From Agrilutibacter niabensis (lineage in GTDB: Bacteria; Pseudomonadota; Gammaproteobacteria; Xanthomonadales; Xanthomonadaceae): 64,000 nucleotides of DNA. A model generated the notes under the pieces. The model saw only the letters and a list, made by a program, of their open reading frames with translations. It searched no databases and was not told where the DNA came from. Numbering within the stretch: position 1 is the first letter of the stretch; each line of letters opens with the position of its first letter. This document shows, one piece after another, positions 25,937 to 33,874 of the stretch. The translations under genes were made by a program, and so were the position numbers. Location: assembly GCF_042657165.1 (NCBI RefSeq), contig NZ_JBHSNJ010000012.1, positions 1,488,001 to 1,552,000 on the forward strand. The letters are read 5' to 3'.

Positions 25937-27349
25937 ATGTCGAAGACGCTGCGCCATGCCTGGCTGGTCGCGTTGATGCTGGCCCCCGCATTCGGCGGCG
26001 CCGCCGAGGCACCCAAGGCAGCACCGGAGGCGAAGCCGGTAGCCGCATCGGCATTGCAACCCGTCGATGATGCCGAGGCCGCGCGCATGGCCGAACGCGT
26101 CAAGGCCGAATTCCTGCACGCATGGAACGGCTACCGGCAGTACGCCTGGGGCCACGACGCGCTCAAGCCGCTGAGCAAGGCGCCGCAGGACTGGTACGGA
26201 CAGTCGTTGCTGATGACGCCGGTCGACGCGCTCGACACCATGATCCTGATGGGACTGGCTGACGAAGCGGCGCGGACGCGGGAACTGATCGCCACGCAGC
26301 TGTCGTTCGACAAGGATCTCGACGTGAAGCATTTCGAGATCGTGATCCGCCTGCTCGGCGGCCTGCTCTCCGGCCACCAGCTCACCGGCGACGAACGCCT
26401 GCTCAAGCTCGCCGAAGACCTCGGCACGCGGATGCTGCCGGCGTTCGACTCACCGACCGGCCTGCCGTACGTCAACGTCAACCTGCGAACCGGCAAGGCC
26501 CAGGGCAACGACAGCAATCCGGCCGAAACCGGCACGCTGCTGCTCGAATACGGAACCCTGAGCAAGCTCACCGGGAATCCGGTGTTCTACGAGAAGGCCA
26601 AGCGCGCCCTGGTCGAGACCTACGAACGGCGATCGAAACTCGGCCTGGTCGGCGAGCGCTTCGACGTGACCAGTGGCAAGTGGACGCACACCAGCAGCCA
26701 CATCGGCGCCCGCATCGACTCCTACTACGAATACCTGTGGAAGTGCTGGCGCCTGTTCGGCGACGAGGAGTGCCTGGCGATGTGGAAGCCGAGCATCGCC
26801 GCCGCCAACCGCCACTACGCCGAGGAAGTCGACGGCGCCCTGTGGTACGGGCAGGTCGACATGCATACGGGCAAGCACACCGGCCACGAGTACGGCGCGC
26901 TGGATGCGTTCTACCCGGGACTGCTCGCCTACTCCGGCGATATCGAACGCGCGCGCCGCCTGCAGCGCTCGTCGTTCGAAATGTGGAACCTGCACGGCAT
27001 CGAGCCCGAGGCCTACGATTACCGCGAGCGCAAGGTGACCTACGCGGGTTATCCGCTGCGACCGGAGATCGTCGAGTCGGCGTGGTACCTGTACCGCCTC
27101 ACCGGCGACCCGCAGTACCGCGCGATGGGGAAGAAGCTGTTCGAGGATTTCGTGCGCCATTGCCGCACGGAGGCTGGCTATGCCGCATTGAAGGACGTGA
27201 CCACCAAGCAGCAGGCCGACGACATGGAAAGCTTCGTCATGGCCGAAACCTTCAAGTATTTCTACCTGCTGTTCGCTCCGCCGGAGACGCTGGATCCGGC
27301 GCAGGTCGTACTCAACACCGAGGCGCATCCGCTTCGGCGGACCCGGTAG
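25937..27349 (+). CDS. GH47 family alpha-1,2-mannosidase, exported
   Basis: A 470-residue class I alpha-mannosidase, a family best known from eukaryotic ER/Golgi N-glycan trimming and rare in bacteria. After signal peptide (AWLVALMLAPAFGGAAEA) the family blocks are intact: TPVDALDTMILMGL, FEIVIRLLGGLLSGH, DSYYEYLWKCW, LRPEIVESAWYLYRLTG, FVMAETFKYFYLLF and the C-terminal calcium-site LNTEAHPL. GAGGAGA precedes the ATG. It follows the isomerase by 11 bases and is probably the last gene of the lacI operon. Exported enzyme would remove alpha-1,2-mannose from glycans outside the cell. Confidence 0.9.
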   Translation: MSKTLRHAWLVALMLAPAFGGAAEAPKAAPEAKPVAASALQPVDDAEAARMAERVKAEFLHAWNGYRQYAWGHDALKPLSKAPQDWYGQSLLMTPVDALDTMILMGLADEAARTRELIATQLSFDKDLDVKHFEIVIRLLGGLLSGHQLTGDERLLKLAEDLGTRMLPAFDSPTGLPYVNVNLRTGKAQGNDSNPAETGTLLLEYGTLSKLTGNPVFYEKAKRALVETYERRSKLGLVGERFDVTSGKWTHTSSHIGARIDSYYEYLWKCWRLFGDEECLAMWKPSIAAANRHYAEEVDGALWYGQVDMHTGKHTGHEYGALDAFYPGLLAYSGDIERARRLQRSSFEMWNLHGIEPEAYDYRERKVTYAGYPLRPEIVESAWYLYRLTGDPQYRAMGKKLFEDFVRHCRTEAGYAALKDVTTKQQADDMESFVMAETFKYFYLLFAPPETLDPAQVVLNTEAHPLRRTR

Positions 27350-27387
27350 AACCGGCTCGCCGCCGTGACCAGGGTCAGATCGGCAAA

Positions 27388-27576
27388 CTAGTTCCGTGAC
27401 CCGCCCGGGCTGGCTATGACCTCGGACTCATGCTTACCGGGCCTGTCGCGCTCGTTGTCTTCGCCGGGATATATCGGATCAATCCGCTGTCCAGGCTGAT
27501 CCGTGCGATCCCCAGGATTGCGAAGCTCGCCTCGCCCCATCCTGCCTTCGTCTTCTTCGCCATGCAGTTTGCTCAT
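27388..27576 (-). CDS. Small hydrophilic hypothetical protein
   Basis: A possible 62-residue, very polar protein (MSKLHGEEDEGRMGRGELRN...). Its ATG overlaps the stop of the upstream minus-strand frame by ATGA, which is the main argument that it is real. No family is recognised and there is no membrane segment. Confidence 0.4.
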   Translation of the reverse strand: MSKLHGEEDEGRMGRGELRNPGDRTDQPGQRIDPIYPGEDNERDRPGKHESEVIASPGGSRN

Positions 27577-27854
27577 GCGCTTTGGCCGTGGGCTTGGGTG
27601 AACGGCGGCGTCAGGGTGCCATACCGGTTAAGGCATGCCTCAAGCAACACCAGCCCCAGATCTTCTGACACGCTCGCGAAGGAATTCCGCTCCCACTCGG
27701 TCCAGATGCGCGACCAGACCTCCGTGGACAGGAGATGGGAGTGGATCGTGCCTTCAAAGATGAGTGGGCCATGTATGGCGGCCGCATTTGTCGGCCGCAC
27801 CCGTTGGGGTACGACCACCCAGGAGGCCATGCCTGAATAGAGGGAAATGAGCAT
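27573..27854 (-). CDS. Hypothetical protein
   Basis: A 93-residue frame from ATG 27854 (a longer in-frame start exists at 27947). It reads like a folded protein: LISLYSGMASWVVVPQRV, then EVWSRIWTEWERNSFASVS and GLVLLEACLNRYG. No family can be named. Base composition is less GC-rich than the mannosidase genes. It is coupled by ATGA to a 62-residue frame downstream and follows a further small frame upstream, forming a possible three-gene unit. Confidence 0.5.
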   Translation of the reverse strand: MLISLYSGMASWVVVPQRVRPTNAAAIHGPLIFEGTIHSHLLSTEVWSRIWTEWERNSFASVSEDLGLVLLEACLNRYGTLTPPFTQAHGQSA

Positions 27855-27961
27855 TGTGGGCACCTGTTCCGTACAGCGAGCTGCACGGGGGCCCGTAAGA
27901 GCACGACGAAGAGTAGGAATCGTCGAGTGCGAATCATTCGACCGCATGTTTCACATGCGGA

Positions 27962-28153
27962 TCATCGCGGCGGCAGCAACTCTATTTCCGCATCGTTATT
28001 GATGGGGCCTTCCGATCCCATTTGCAATGCATGCGGGCACGAGGGAGCTCGGCGCTCGTTCTCCACGAGCTCGATGGTTTCGCCAGGATCGCTGTCGATG
28101 CCGACTGCCGGAGCACGGAAGCGGACAATCCGGTGATTCTTCGTGGGTTGCAT
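27962..28153 (-). CDS. Small hypothetical protein
   Basis: A possible 63-residue polar protein (MQPTKNHRIVRFRAPAVGID..., ending EIELLPPR). No good ribosome site is visible. Listed because it is co-directional with two adjacent small frames in DNA that has no opposing gene; may be spurious. Confidence 0.35.
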   Translation of the reverse strand: MQPTKNHRIVRFRAPAVGIDSDPGETIELVENERRAPSCPHALQMGSEGPINNDAEIELLPPR

Positions 28154-28521
28154 CAGGTAGCCGCGCCTTGTGGTTGAGATCCCGTTGAAGTAGCGCCATA
28201 GATGGCTTCCTCAACCCTAGCATCACTCGAACCAGCGCCAACGCACTTTCGGACCAATGGCGAACAGTGTTGAGCGACGACGAACACACCAACGCCAGCT
28301 GACCGCTTTCAGTGGTCGCTTGTCAGATTACGAATAAGTAACAGTCATCAGTGCACTCTGCGCTGGCACTACGACGCAAAGTCGTAACGGCCACTCAGCC
28401 GCGCTGCACTTCCCTCCTTCTCCGCACTGAGCCTCGTGTTCCTGCCCTCCGCAGGAGCCACGGCTTCGGCCGCTCCCGATTTCGCAAATCCGCGAATCAC
28501 ACTCAAAAAGGCTCTCATTCC
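28154..28521. other. Intergenic region upstream of the fasciclin gene
   Basis: About 370 bases without a recognisable gene. It carries the fasciclin promoter; AAGG at 28509 is its likely ribosome site. No repeat or attachment site was noticed. Confidence 0.4.
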
Positions 28522-28965
28522 ATGAACACCATGACCAATACCCCCAGCACCGCCAACCTCCTCGATACCGCCGCCGCCAATGGCTCCTTCAAGACCTTCG
28601 GCAAGGCCATCGAACGCGCCGGCATGAGCGACACCCTGCGCGGCGCGGGCCCGTTCACCGTCTTTGCCCCGACCGATGCCGCGTTCGACAAGCTGCCTGC
28701 CGGCAAGCTGGAGACCCTGTTCAAGCCCGAGAACAAGGAAGAACTCGTTTCGCTGCTCAATTACCACGTCGTCAGCGGCCGCAAGCTGGTGGCTGACATC
28801 GGCAAGTGGCAGACGGCCAAGACGGTCAATGGCCAATCGGCTCCGATCAAGCTGTCCGACGAGAAGCTCAGCATCGACGGCGCGCTGGTCACCTCGGCCG
28901 ACATCGGCTCGAGCAACGGCATCATCCACGGCATCGACAAGGTCAATATTCCGACCAAGCAGTAA
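28522..28965 (+). CDS. Fasciclin (FAS1) domain protein
   Basis: A 147-residue protein that is one FAS1 domain: NLLDTAAANGSFKTFGKAIERAG, GPFTVFAPTDAAFDKLP, LLNYHVVSG and the terminal NGIIHGIDKVNIP. FAS1 domains mediate adhesion or protein contacts. Most bacterial homologues are secreted, but no signal peptide is visible here, even in the upstream in-frame extension. A strong terminator follows, so it is probably a single-gene transcript. Confidence 0.9.
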   Translation: MNTMTNTPSTANLLDTAAANGSFKTFGKAIERAGMSDTLRGAGPFTVFAPTDAAFDKLPAGKLETLFKPENKEELVSLLNYHVVSGRKLVADIGKWQTAKTVNGQSAPIKLSDEKLSIDGALVTSADIGSSNGIIHGIDKVNIPTKQ

Positions 28966-28990
28966 CATCGCTGCGTTGGGCTGCAGAAGC

Positions 28991-29019
28991 GGCGGGGCAT
29001 TTGCCCCGCCGTTTTTTTT
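28991..29019 (+). terminator. Intrinsic terminator of the fasciclin gene
   Basis: GGCGGGGCA with TGCCCCGCC (9-base stem, 2-base loop) followed by G and eight T, 25 bases after the fasciclin stop codon. Confidence 0.93.
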
Positions 29020-29210
29020 CCGGAGCATCGTGATGAAGAGCGCCGAGCGGGCTGTCAGGCACGACGCGCTGGGCGACCACCCGTTCGCAGGGAGCCGCCG
29101 CGCCTGATCCTGTCGCGGAACGCGACGGCACCAGTTCTTGGCTGGCGAAGTAGAAAGAGATGCACCACCGCAGTGCCAGCCGGGCAATACGCGTTGCAGC
29201 CGTGCCCAGC

Positions 29211-30629
29211 TCAGAGCGGGCTGGTTCCGGCCAGTTTTCCAAGCTCCTGCAACGCTGTCCCGATCCGCGCGTCCAGCGGATGTCCACAGTTGAGCCGAAG
29301 GCAACTGCCGAACCCGCGACTGGCGGAAAACATCGGGCCTGGCGCAATGCTGATCCCCATCCGTGAAGCCCGCTGCTGCAAGTGCAGCGCATCGGCGCCC
29401 TCCGGCAATTCGAGCCACAGGAAGTAGCCGCCCGCCGGCCGCGTCACCCGCGTTCCCTGCGGAAACGCCTGCGCGATCACTTCGAGATAGCGCGCCTGCT
29501 GCCCGGCCAATGTCGTGCGCAGGCGGCGCAGATGGCGATCGAAGCCACCGCGTTCGAGGTAGCGCGCGATGGCGATCTGCGCGGGGACGTTGGTGTTGAG
29601 CGTGGTGGTGAGCTTGCGGCGCGCGATCTCCTGTGCGCGTGGGCCAGCTGCGACCCAGCCGATGCGGTAGCCGGGGGCGAGGCTCTTGGAGAACGACGAG
29701 CAGTGCATCACCCAGCCTTCGCGATCGAAAGCCTTCGCGGGCAGCGCGCGCTTGCCGGCGAAATGCAGTTCGGCATACACGTCGTCCTCGACCAGCGGAA
29801 TGCGGTGGCGCGCGAGCAGGTCGACGAGGGCGCGCTTGCGCTCCTCCGGCATGGTGCTGCCGAGCGGGTTCTGGAAGGTGGGCATCAGCCAGCACGCGCG
29901 GGGCGCATGACGGGCGATCGCGGCTTCGAGCGCATCGAGGTCGATGCCGTCGCGCGGATGGGTGGGCACCTCGATCGCGCGCAGGCCGTTGCGTTCGAGC
30001 GACTGCAGCGTGGCGTAGAAGCATGGCGACTCCACCAGCACCGCGTCGCCCGGCTGGGTGACAGCGGTGATGCACAGGTTGAGCGCCTCGAGCGCGCCGT
30101 TGGTGATGACGATCTCGTCGGCGCCGACGTCCATGCCGTCGATCAGGTAGCGCAGCGCGATCTGCCGGCGCAGCGCGGCGTTGCCCGGCGTGAGGTCGTC
30201 GACGGTGCTCCAGGGATCGAGGTGCTGGGCCGCCGTGGCCATGGCACGGCCGATGCGGTCGAGCGGAAACAGCGTCGGGCTCATGAAGGCGGAGCCGAGC
30301 GGGACGACGTCGCGGGTCATCGCGGACTGCAGGATCTCGAAGACGAGTTCGCTGACGTCGACTTCGCGCGATTCGCCGTCGGGACGCGAGGGGGTCTCGG
30401 GTTCCGGTGGCAGCGCGGCTGCGGCGCGGGTGACGTAGTAGCCGGAGCGCGCGCGGGATTCGACCAGGCCCTGCGCTTCGAGCCGGTAGTAGGCTTGGAA
30501 GATCGTGGCCGGGCTGAGCTTGCGGGAGGCGCTGGACTGGCGCACCGACGGCAGGCGCTCGCCGGGCTTGAGCAGTCCGTTGCGGATGGAGCGGGCGATG
30601 TCGTCGGCCAGGGCTTCGTAGCGCTTCAT
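29211..30629 (-). CDS. MocR/PdxR-type GntR regulator with aminotransferase domain
   Basis: A 472-residue regulator: an N-terminal GntR winged helix (ALADDIARSIRNGLLKPGERLPSVRQ, then LSPATIFQAYYRLEAQGLVESRARSGYYV) fused to a class I aminotransferase-like domain that binds PLP, with the Schiff-base Lys in SSFSKSLAPGYRIGW (about 313). Such proteins sense PLP or amino acids. It is divergent from a small membrane-protein operon; an imperfect palindrome lies in the shared promoter region. Target genes are unknown; no pdxS/T nearby. Confidence 0.88.
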   Translation of the reverse strand: MKRYEALADDIARSIRNGLLKPGERLPSVRQSSASRKLSPATIFQAYYRLEAQGLVESRARSGYYVTRAAAALPPEPETPSRPDGESREVDVSELVFEILQSAMTRDVVPLGSAFMSPTLFPLDRIGRAMATAAQHLDPWSTVDDLTPGNAALRRQIALRYLIDGMDVGADEIVITNGALEALNLCITAVTQPGDAVLVESPCFYATLQSLERNGLRAIEVPTHPRDGIDLDALEAAIARHAPRACWLMPTFQNPLGSTMPEERKRALVDLLARHRIPLVEDDVYAELHFAGKRALPAKAFDREGWVMHCSSFSKSLAPGYRIGWVAAGPRAQEIARRKLTTTLNTNVPAQIAIARYLERGGFDRHLRRLRTTLAGQQARYLEVIAQAFPQGTRVTRPAGGYFLWLELPEGADALHLQQRASRMGISIAPGPMFSASRGFGSCLRLNCGHPLDARIGTALQELGKLAGTSPL

Positions 30630-30723
30630 CGGGGGCCGCTCCGGTCGGCCGGGTGGTTCCTGCCGGGGGGCCTCGTACCGGGCCTCGACGGAACTGATAC
30701 GGTTTTTTTCCTCGATTGTGATT

Positions 30724-30750
30724 CTAGGACGACTGCTCCGGTCGACCTAG
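30724..30750. promoter_or_regulatory. Imperfect palindrome in the MocR/membrane-protein divergent region
   Basis: CTAGGACGAC-N7-GTCGACCTAG: outer arms CTAGG/CCTAG match, inner CGAC/GTCG shifted by one base. Its position 95 bases before the MocR start and 37 before the divergent gene suits an operator, but this is only a guess. Confidence 0.35.
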
Positions 30751-30786
30751 CATGGCGGCCATGGCCCCTGCTCCCTTCCCGCCCGC

Positions 30787-31149
30787 ATGAACCCCCTGGT
30801 CGAGCTCAACCTGGCCCTGATCCTGTTCCTGCCCTGGTTCACGATCCTGGCCGTCCTGTTCTGGAAATTCCCGCGCCAGCCGCGCGGATGGGCGCGCACG
30901 CTGTTCGATTCGGCCAGCCTCCTGCTGGCAGTGATCGCGGCGGCGGCCGGCATGTACTGGAGCATGGCCAACGCCGACCCGACCTTCGGCCACATGTGGC
31001 AGCAGGTGCTGGCGACATCGGTGTCGTACGGGCTGTTCCTGCTGGTGGTGACCGTGGCGCTGGTGGTGCGCTGGCGCTGGCTGCGGTCGCGCGCCCTTCC
31101 CCCTTCCCCCTCAACGGCGGCCGCCGCGGCCACCGGAGCACTGTCATGA
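30787..31149 (+). CDS. Small integral membrane protein, unknown function
   Basis: A 120-residue protein with three hydrophobic segments: LNLALILFLPWFTILAVLF (about 7-27), SASLLLAVIAAAAGMYWSMA (about 42-62) and YGLFLLVVTVALVVRWRWL (about 80-100), then a Ser/Ala/Pro tail. Overlaps the next gene by ATGA. No family recognised; it precedes a small DUF2909-like protein, and both stand in front of hemN. Confidence 0.7.
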   Translation: MNPLVELNLALILFLPWFTILAVLFWKFPRQPRGWARTLFDSASLLLAVIAAAAGMYWSMANADPTFGHMWQQVLATSVSYGLFLLVVTVALVVRWRWLRSRALPPSPSTAAAAATGALS

Positions 31150-31352
31150 AAACGCTGGTGATCGTCGGCTTCCTCGCGCTGATCCTCTACAACCTCGGGG
31201 CCGGCCTGTACTACATGCTGGTCGACGTGGGCACCACCAAACGCACGGTGAACGCCCTGACCAAGCGCATCGCGCTGTCGGTGGTGCTGATCCTGCTGGT
31301 GGCCGCGGGGATCGCGACCGGAGTGATCGAGCCGCATGGGGTCGGGCGCTGA
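31146..31352 (+). CDS. DUF2909-like twin-transmembrane small protein
   Basis: A 68-residue protein with two membrane helices (LVIVGFLALILYNLGAGLYYMLVD and RIALSVVLILLVAAGIATGVI) joined by a short loop TTKRTVNALTKR; this layout, with LYNLGAGLYYM and VNALTKRIALSV, matches DUF2909 proteins often found near cytochrome oxidase genes. Translationally coupled to the upstream membrane protein by ATGA. Confidence 0.75.
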   Translation: MKTLVIVGFLALILYNLGAGLYYMLVDVGTTKRTVNALTKRIALSVVLILLVAAGIATGVIEPHGVGR

Positions 31353-31398
31353 CGCCGCGCTCCCCATCGCCCGCGGGGCGAGGCCACCTGCACTCCAT

Positions 31399-31412
31399 TT
31401 GACCCCGATCAA
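31399..31412. promoter_or_regulatory. FNR/DNR box upstream of hemN
   Basis: TTGACCCCGATCAA, one base off the FNR consensus TTGAT-N4-ATCAA, 36 bases before the hemN start. It suits oxygen-dependent activation by one of the two FNR-type regulators encoded nearby. Confidence 0.8.
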
Positions 31413-31447
31413 GGCACGGGGCCCGACCGCGACCTACCGTGCCCGCC

Positions 31448-32848
31448 ATGGCACTCGACACCATGGCTTTCGATTCCGACCTGCTGCGCCGCTACGACCG
31501 GCCGGGGCCGCGCTACACGTCCTATCCGACCGCGCCGCAGTTCCATGCGGGCTTCGGCGAGGCGGAGCTGCGCGACGCCGCGACCGCCAGCAACGGCGAT
31601 CCAATCCCGCGGCGGCTGTCCCTGTACGTGCACGTGCCGTTCTGCACGGGCCCCTGCTTCTACTGCGGGTGCAACCGCATCATCACCCGCGACAAGGCGC
31701 GCGGCGAAGCCTACCTGGCACGCCTGTACCGCGAGATCGCGCTGACCGCGCAGATGTTCGACCGCGACCGCGAAGTCATCCAGCTGCACTTCGGCGGCGG
31801 CACGCCGAATTTCCTGTCTCCGGGCCAGCTGCGCGAAGTAGTGGAGACGCTGCGCAGCCAGTTCCGTTTTTCCGGCTCGCGCGAGCGCGACATCTCGATC
31901 GAACTCGACCCGCGCTTCGTTTCGCCCGAGGACATCCTTGATCTGGCCGCGACCGGCTTCAACCGCGCGAGCTTCGGCGTGCAGGACTTCGATCCGGCGG
32001 TACAGGAAGCGGTGAACCGCATCCAGACCGTGGAGGAAACCCGCGCCGTGGTCGACGCCTGCCGCGCCACCGGATTCCGTTCGGTCAACGTCGATCTCAT
32101 CTATGGATTGCCGAAGCAGAACCTCGACGGTTTCGCGCGCACGCTCGACATCGTCACGGAGATGCGGCCCGACCGCATCGCGGTCTACAGCTACGCGCAC
32201 CTGCCGCAGCTGTTCAAGCCGCAGCAGCAGCTCAATGCGGAGGACCTGCCCGACGCCGAGACCAAGCTCGCGCTGCTGCAGCTGGCGATCACCAGGCTGA
32301 CCGCCGCGGGCTACCTGTACATCGGCATGGACCATTTCGCCCTGCCCGACGACGACCTCGCCATCGCGCAGGCGCGCGGCGGACTGCATCGCAACTTCAT
32401 GGGTTACACCACGCATGCCGACAGCGACCTCATCGGCCTGGGCGTGAGCGCGATCAGCCACATCGGTGACAGCTTCAGCCAGAACCCCCGCGACCTGCCG
32501 AGCTGGCAGATCGCTCTGGACGAAGGGCGCTTGCCGGTGTTCCGCGGCATGCGCCTGGACGAGGACGACCAGTTGCGCGCGGACCTGATCCAGGCGCTGA
32601 TGTGCCAGGGCGAAGTGCCGGTGCGGGCGTTGGAACGGCGTTACGGGATCGTATTCGACGACTACTTTGCGCATGCGATCGAAAAGCTGCAGCCGCTGGC
32701 CGAGGACGGCCTGGTGCGGCGCGAACGCGACCGGATCGTGGTGACTTCGCGCGGGCGGCTTCTGTTGCGTAACATCGCCATGTGCTTCGATCGTTACCTC
32801 GACCAGCCCGCTACCGTCACCGCGCCGCGCTTCTCCCGCGCGATCTGA
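31448..32848 (+). CDS. hemN: Oxygen-independent coproporphyrinogen III oxidase
   Basis: A 466-residue radical SAM enzyme for anaerobic haem synthesis. The 4Fe-4S motif is FCTGPCFYCGC; HFGGGTPNFLS, NRASFGVQDF and IYGLPKQ are family blocks; the N-terminus FDSDLLRRYDRPGPRYTSYPTAPQF is the true HemN signature, distinguishing it from HemW. The second methionine codon is chosen as start; GTG at 31439 is possible and no ribosome site stands out. An FNR box upstream and an fnr-type gene downstream fit its anaerobic role in supplying haem for denitrification and cbb3 oxidase. Confidence 0.93.
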   Translation: MALDTMAFDSDLLRRYDRPGPRYTSYPTAPQFHAGFGEAELRDAATASNGDPIPRRLSLYVHVPFCTGPCFYCGCNRIITRDKARGEAYLARLYREIALTAQMFDRDREVIQLHFGGGTPNFLSPGQLREVVETLRSQFRFSGSRERDISIELDPRFVSPEDILDLAATGFNRASFGVQDFDPAVQEAVNRIQTVEETRAVVDACRATGFRSVNVDLIYGLPKQNLDGFARTLDIVTEMRPDRIAVYSYAHLPQLFKPQQQLNAEDLPDAETKLALLQLAITRLTAAGYLYIGMDHFALPDDDLAIAQARGGLHRNFMGYTTHADSDLIGLGVSAISHIGDSFSQNPRDLPSWQIALDEGRLPVFRGMRLDEDDQLRADLIQALMCQGEVPVRALERRYGIVFDDYFAHAIEKLQPLAEDGLVRRERDRIVVTSRGRLLLRNIAMCFDRYLDQPATVTAPRFSRAI

Positions 32849-32855
32849 GGCGCGC

Positions 32856-33620
32856 ATGGAGCATTGCGTGACACAGGCGGCCTTCCCGCGCAACGACGCC
32901 CGCACGCTGTCTGACGACGGCGACGCCCTGCACTTCTGCTCGACCTGCGCGTTCTCGCAGGCCTGCCTCGCCGAGGGCATGGACAAGAGCGCGCTGATGG
33001 ACCTGCACGTACTGGTCGAGCATGTCGGGCCGTTCCATGCCGGCGAACACATCTTCCGCGAAGGCGATCCGTTCGAGGCCATCGCCGCGGTGCGCGCCGG
33101 TACCGTCAAGACCTATGTGATCGACCGCGAAGGGCGCGAGCACGTACTCGGCTTCCACCTGCCTGGCGAGGTCATCGGATTGAATGCGATCGATGGCGAC
33201 CACTACCCGTGCAATGCGATCGCGCTGGACACGGTGATGCTGTGCCGGTTTTCGTTTCCGAAGATCGCGGTGCTGGCGACGCGCCTGCCGGGCCTGCAGC
33301 GGCAATTGTTCCGCCTGCTCAGCCGCGACATCGGCCGCGCGGCATTGCTCGCCGGCGACTGGTCGGCGGACCAGCGCATGGCGGCGTTCCTCATCGGCCT
33401 TTCGCGCCGCCTTGCCGCGCGAGGGTTCTCCCCCAACCGCTTCCAGCTCACCATGGCGCGCACCGATATCGCCAATTACCTGCGCCTCGCGCCGGAAACG
33501 GTAAGCCGCGTGCTGCGTCGCTTCCAGGAAGACGGACTGCTGCGCGTGGATCGCCGCGAGCTCGAACTCGCCGACCGCGAAGCGCTCGATACCCTCGCAG
33601 GCCCGATCCTGCGCGATTAG
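32856..33620 (+). CDS. FNR-type regulator with Fe-S cysteines
   Basis: A 254-residue Crp/Fnr-family activator. The N-terminal cysteines C28-x2-C31-x5-C37 and C119 match the positions that bind the oxygen-sensing 4Fe-4S cluster of FNR. The cyclic-nucleotide-like barrel includes GPFHAGEHIFREGDP, and the helix-turn-helix TDIANYLRLAPETVSRVLRRFQEDG has the E..SR residues that read TTGAT half-sites. Seven bases after hemN, so probably co-transcribed. Likely regulates hemN, qnor and other boxed genes in the window. Which of the two FNR proteins binds which box is unknown. Confidence 0.9.
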   Translation: MEHCVTQAAFPRNDARTLSDDGDALHFCSTCAFSQACLAEGMDKSALMDLHVLVEHVGPFHAGEHIFREGDPFEAIAAVRAGTVKTYVIDREGREHVLGFHLPGEVIGLNAIDGDHYPCNAIALDTVMLCRFSFPKIAVLATRLPGLQRQLFRLLSRDIGRAALLAGDWSADQRMAAFLIGLSRRLAARGFSPNRFQLTMARTDIANYLRLAPETVSRVLRRFQEDGLLRVDRRELELADREALDTLAGPILRD

Positions 33621-33805
33621 CTGGATCGGCAAGGTTTCGGCCGATGCGCTTGGGCATGCCCCATGCATTCGGCCCATGTGTCCGGGCCGCGGCAGCTGGC
33701 CCACGCCGCGCAACGTTTCGCTCGCCCGCCGGCGGGCGTCGCTGCAGGCTCGCCGAACGAGCACTACGGTGGCGTGACCCGCGTTTTCGCAAGGCTCCGG
33801 AGTGC

Positions 33806-33819
33806 TTGACCTGAATCAA
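33806..33819. promoter_or_regulatory. FNR/DNR box upstream of the NO reductase
   Basis: TTGACCTGAATCAA, one base from consensus, 56 bases before the NO reductase start. Confidence 0.85.
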
Positions 33820-33874
33820 GGCGGGCATTCACACCCGGATCGACCATGCGCAGGACGAAATGGGAGAAATAGTC

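Noticed and set aside
27361..27385. TGACCAGGGTCA resembling an FNR box
   Set aside because: Half-sites are TGACC/GGTCA with the wrong spacing and lack the TTGA core.
29020..29210. Short frames after the fasciclin terminator
   Set aside because: Only a 24-codon peptide without a ribosome site; nothing supports a gene.
29382..31352. A 656-codon plus-strand frame
   Set aside because: It is antisense to the MocR-type gene; only its last 68 codons, the DUF2909-like gene, are credible.
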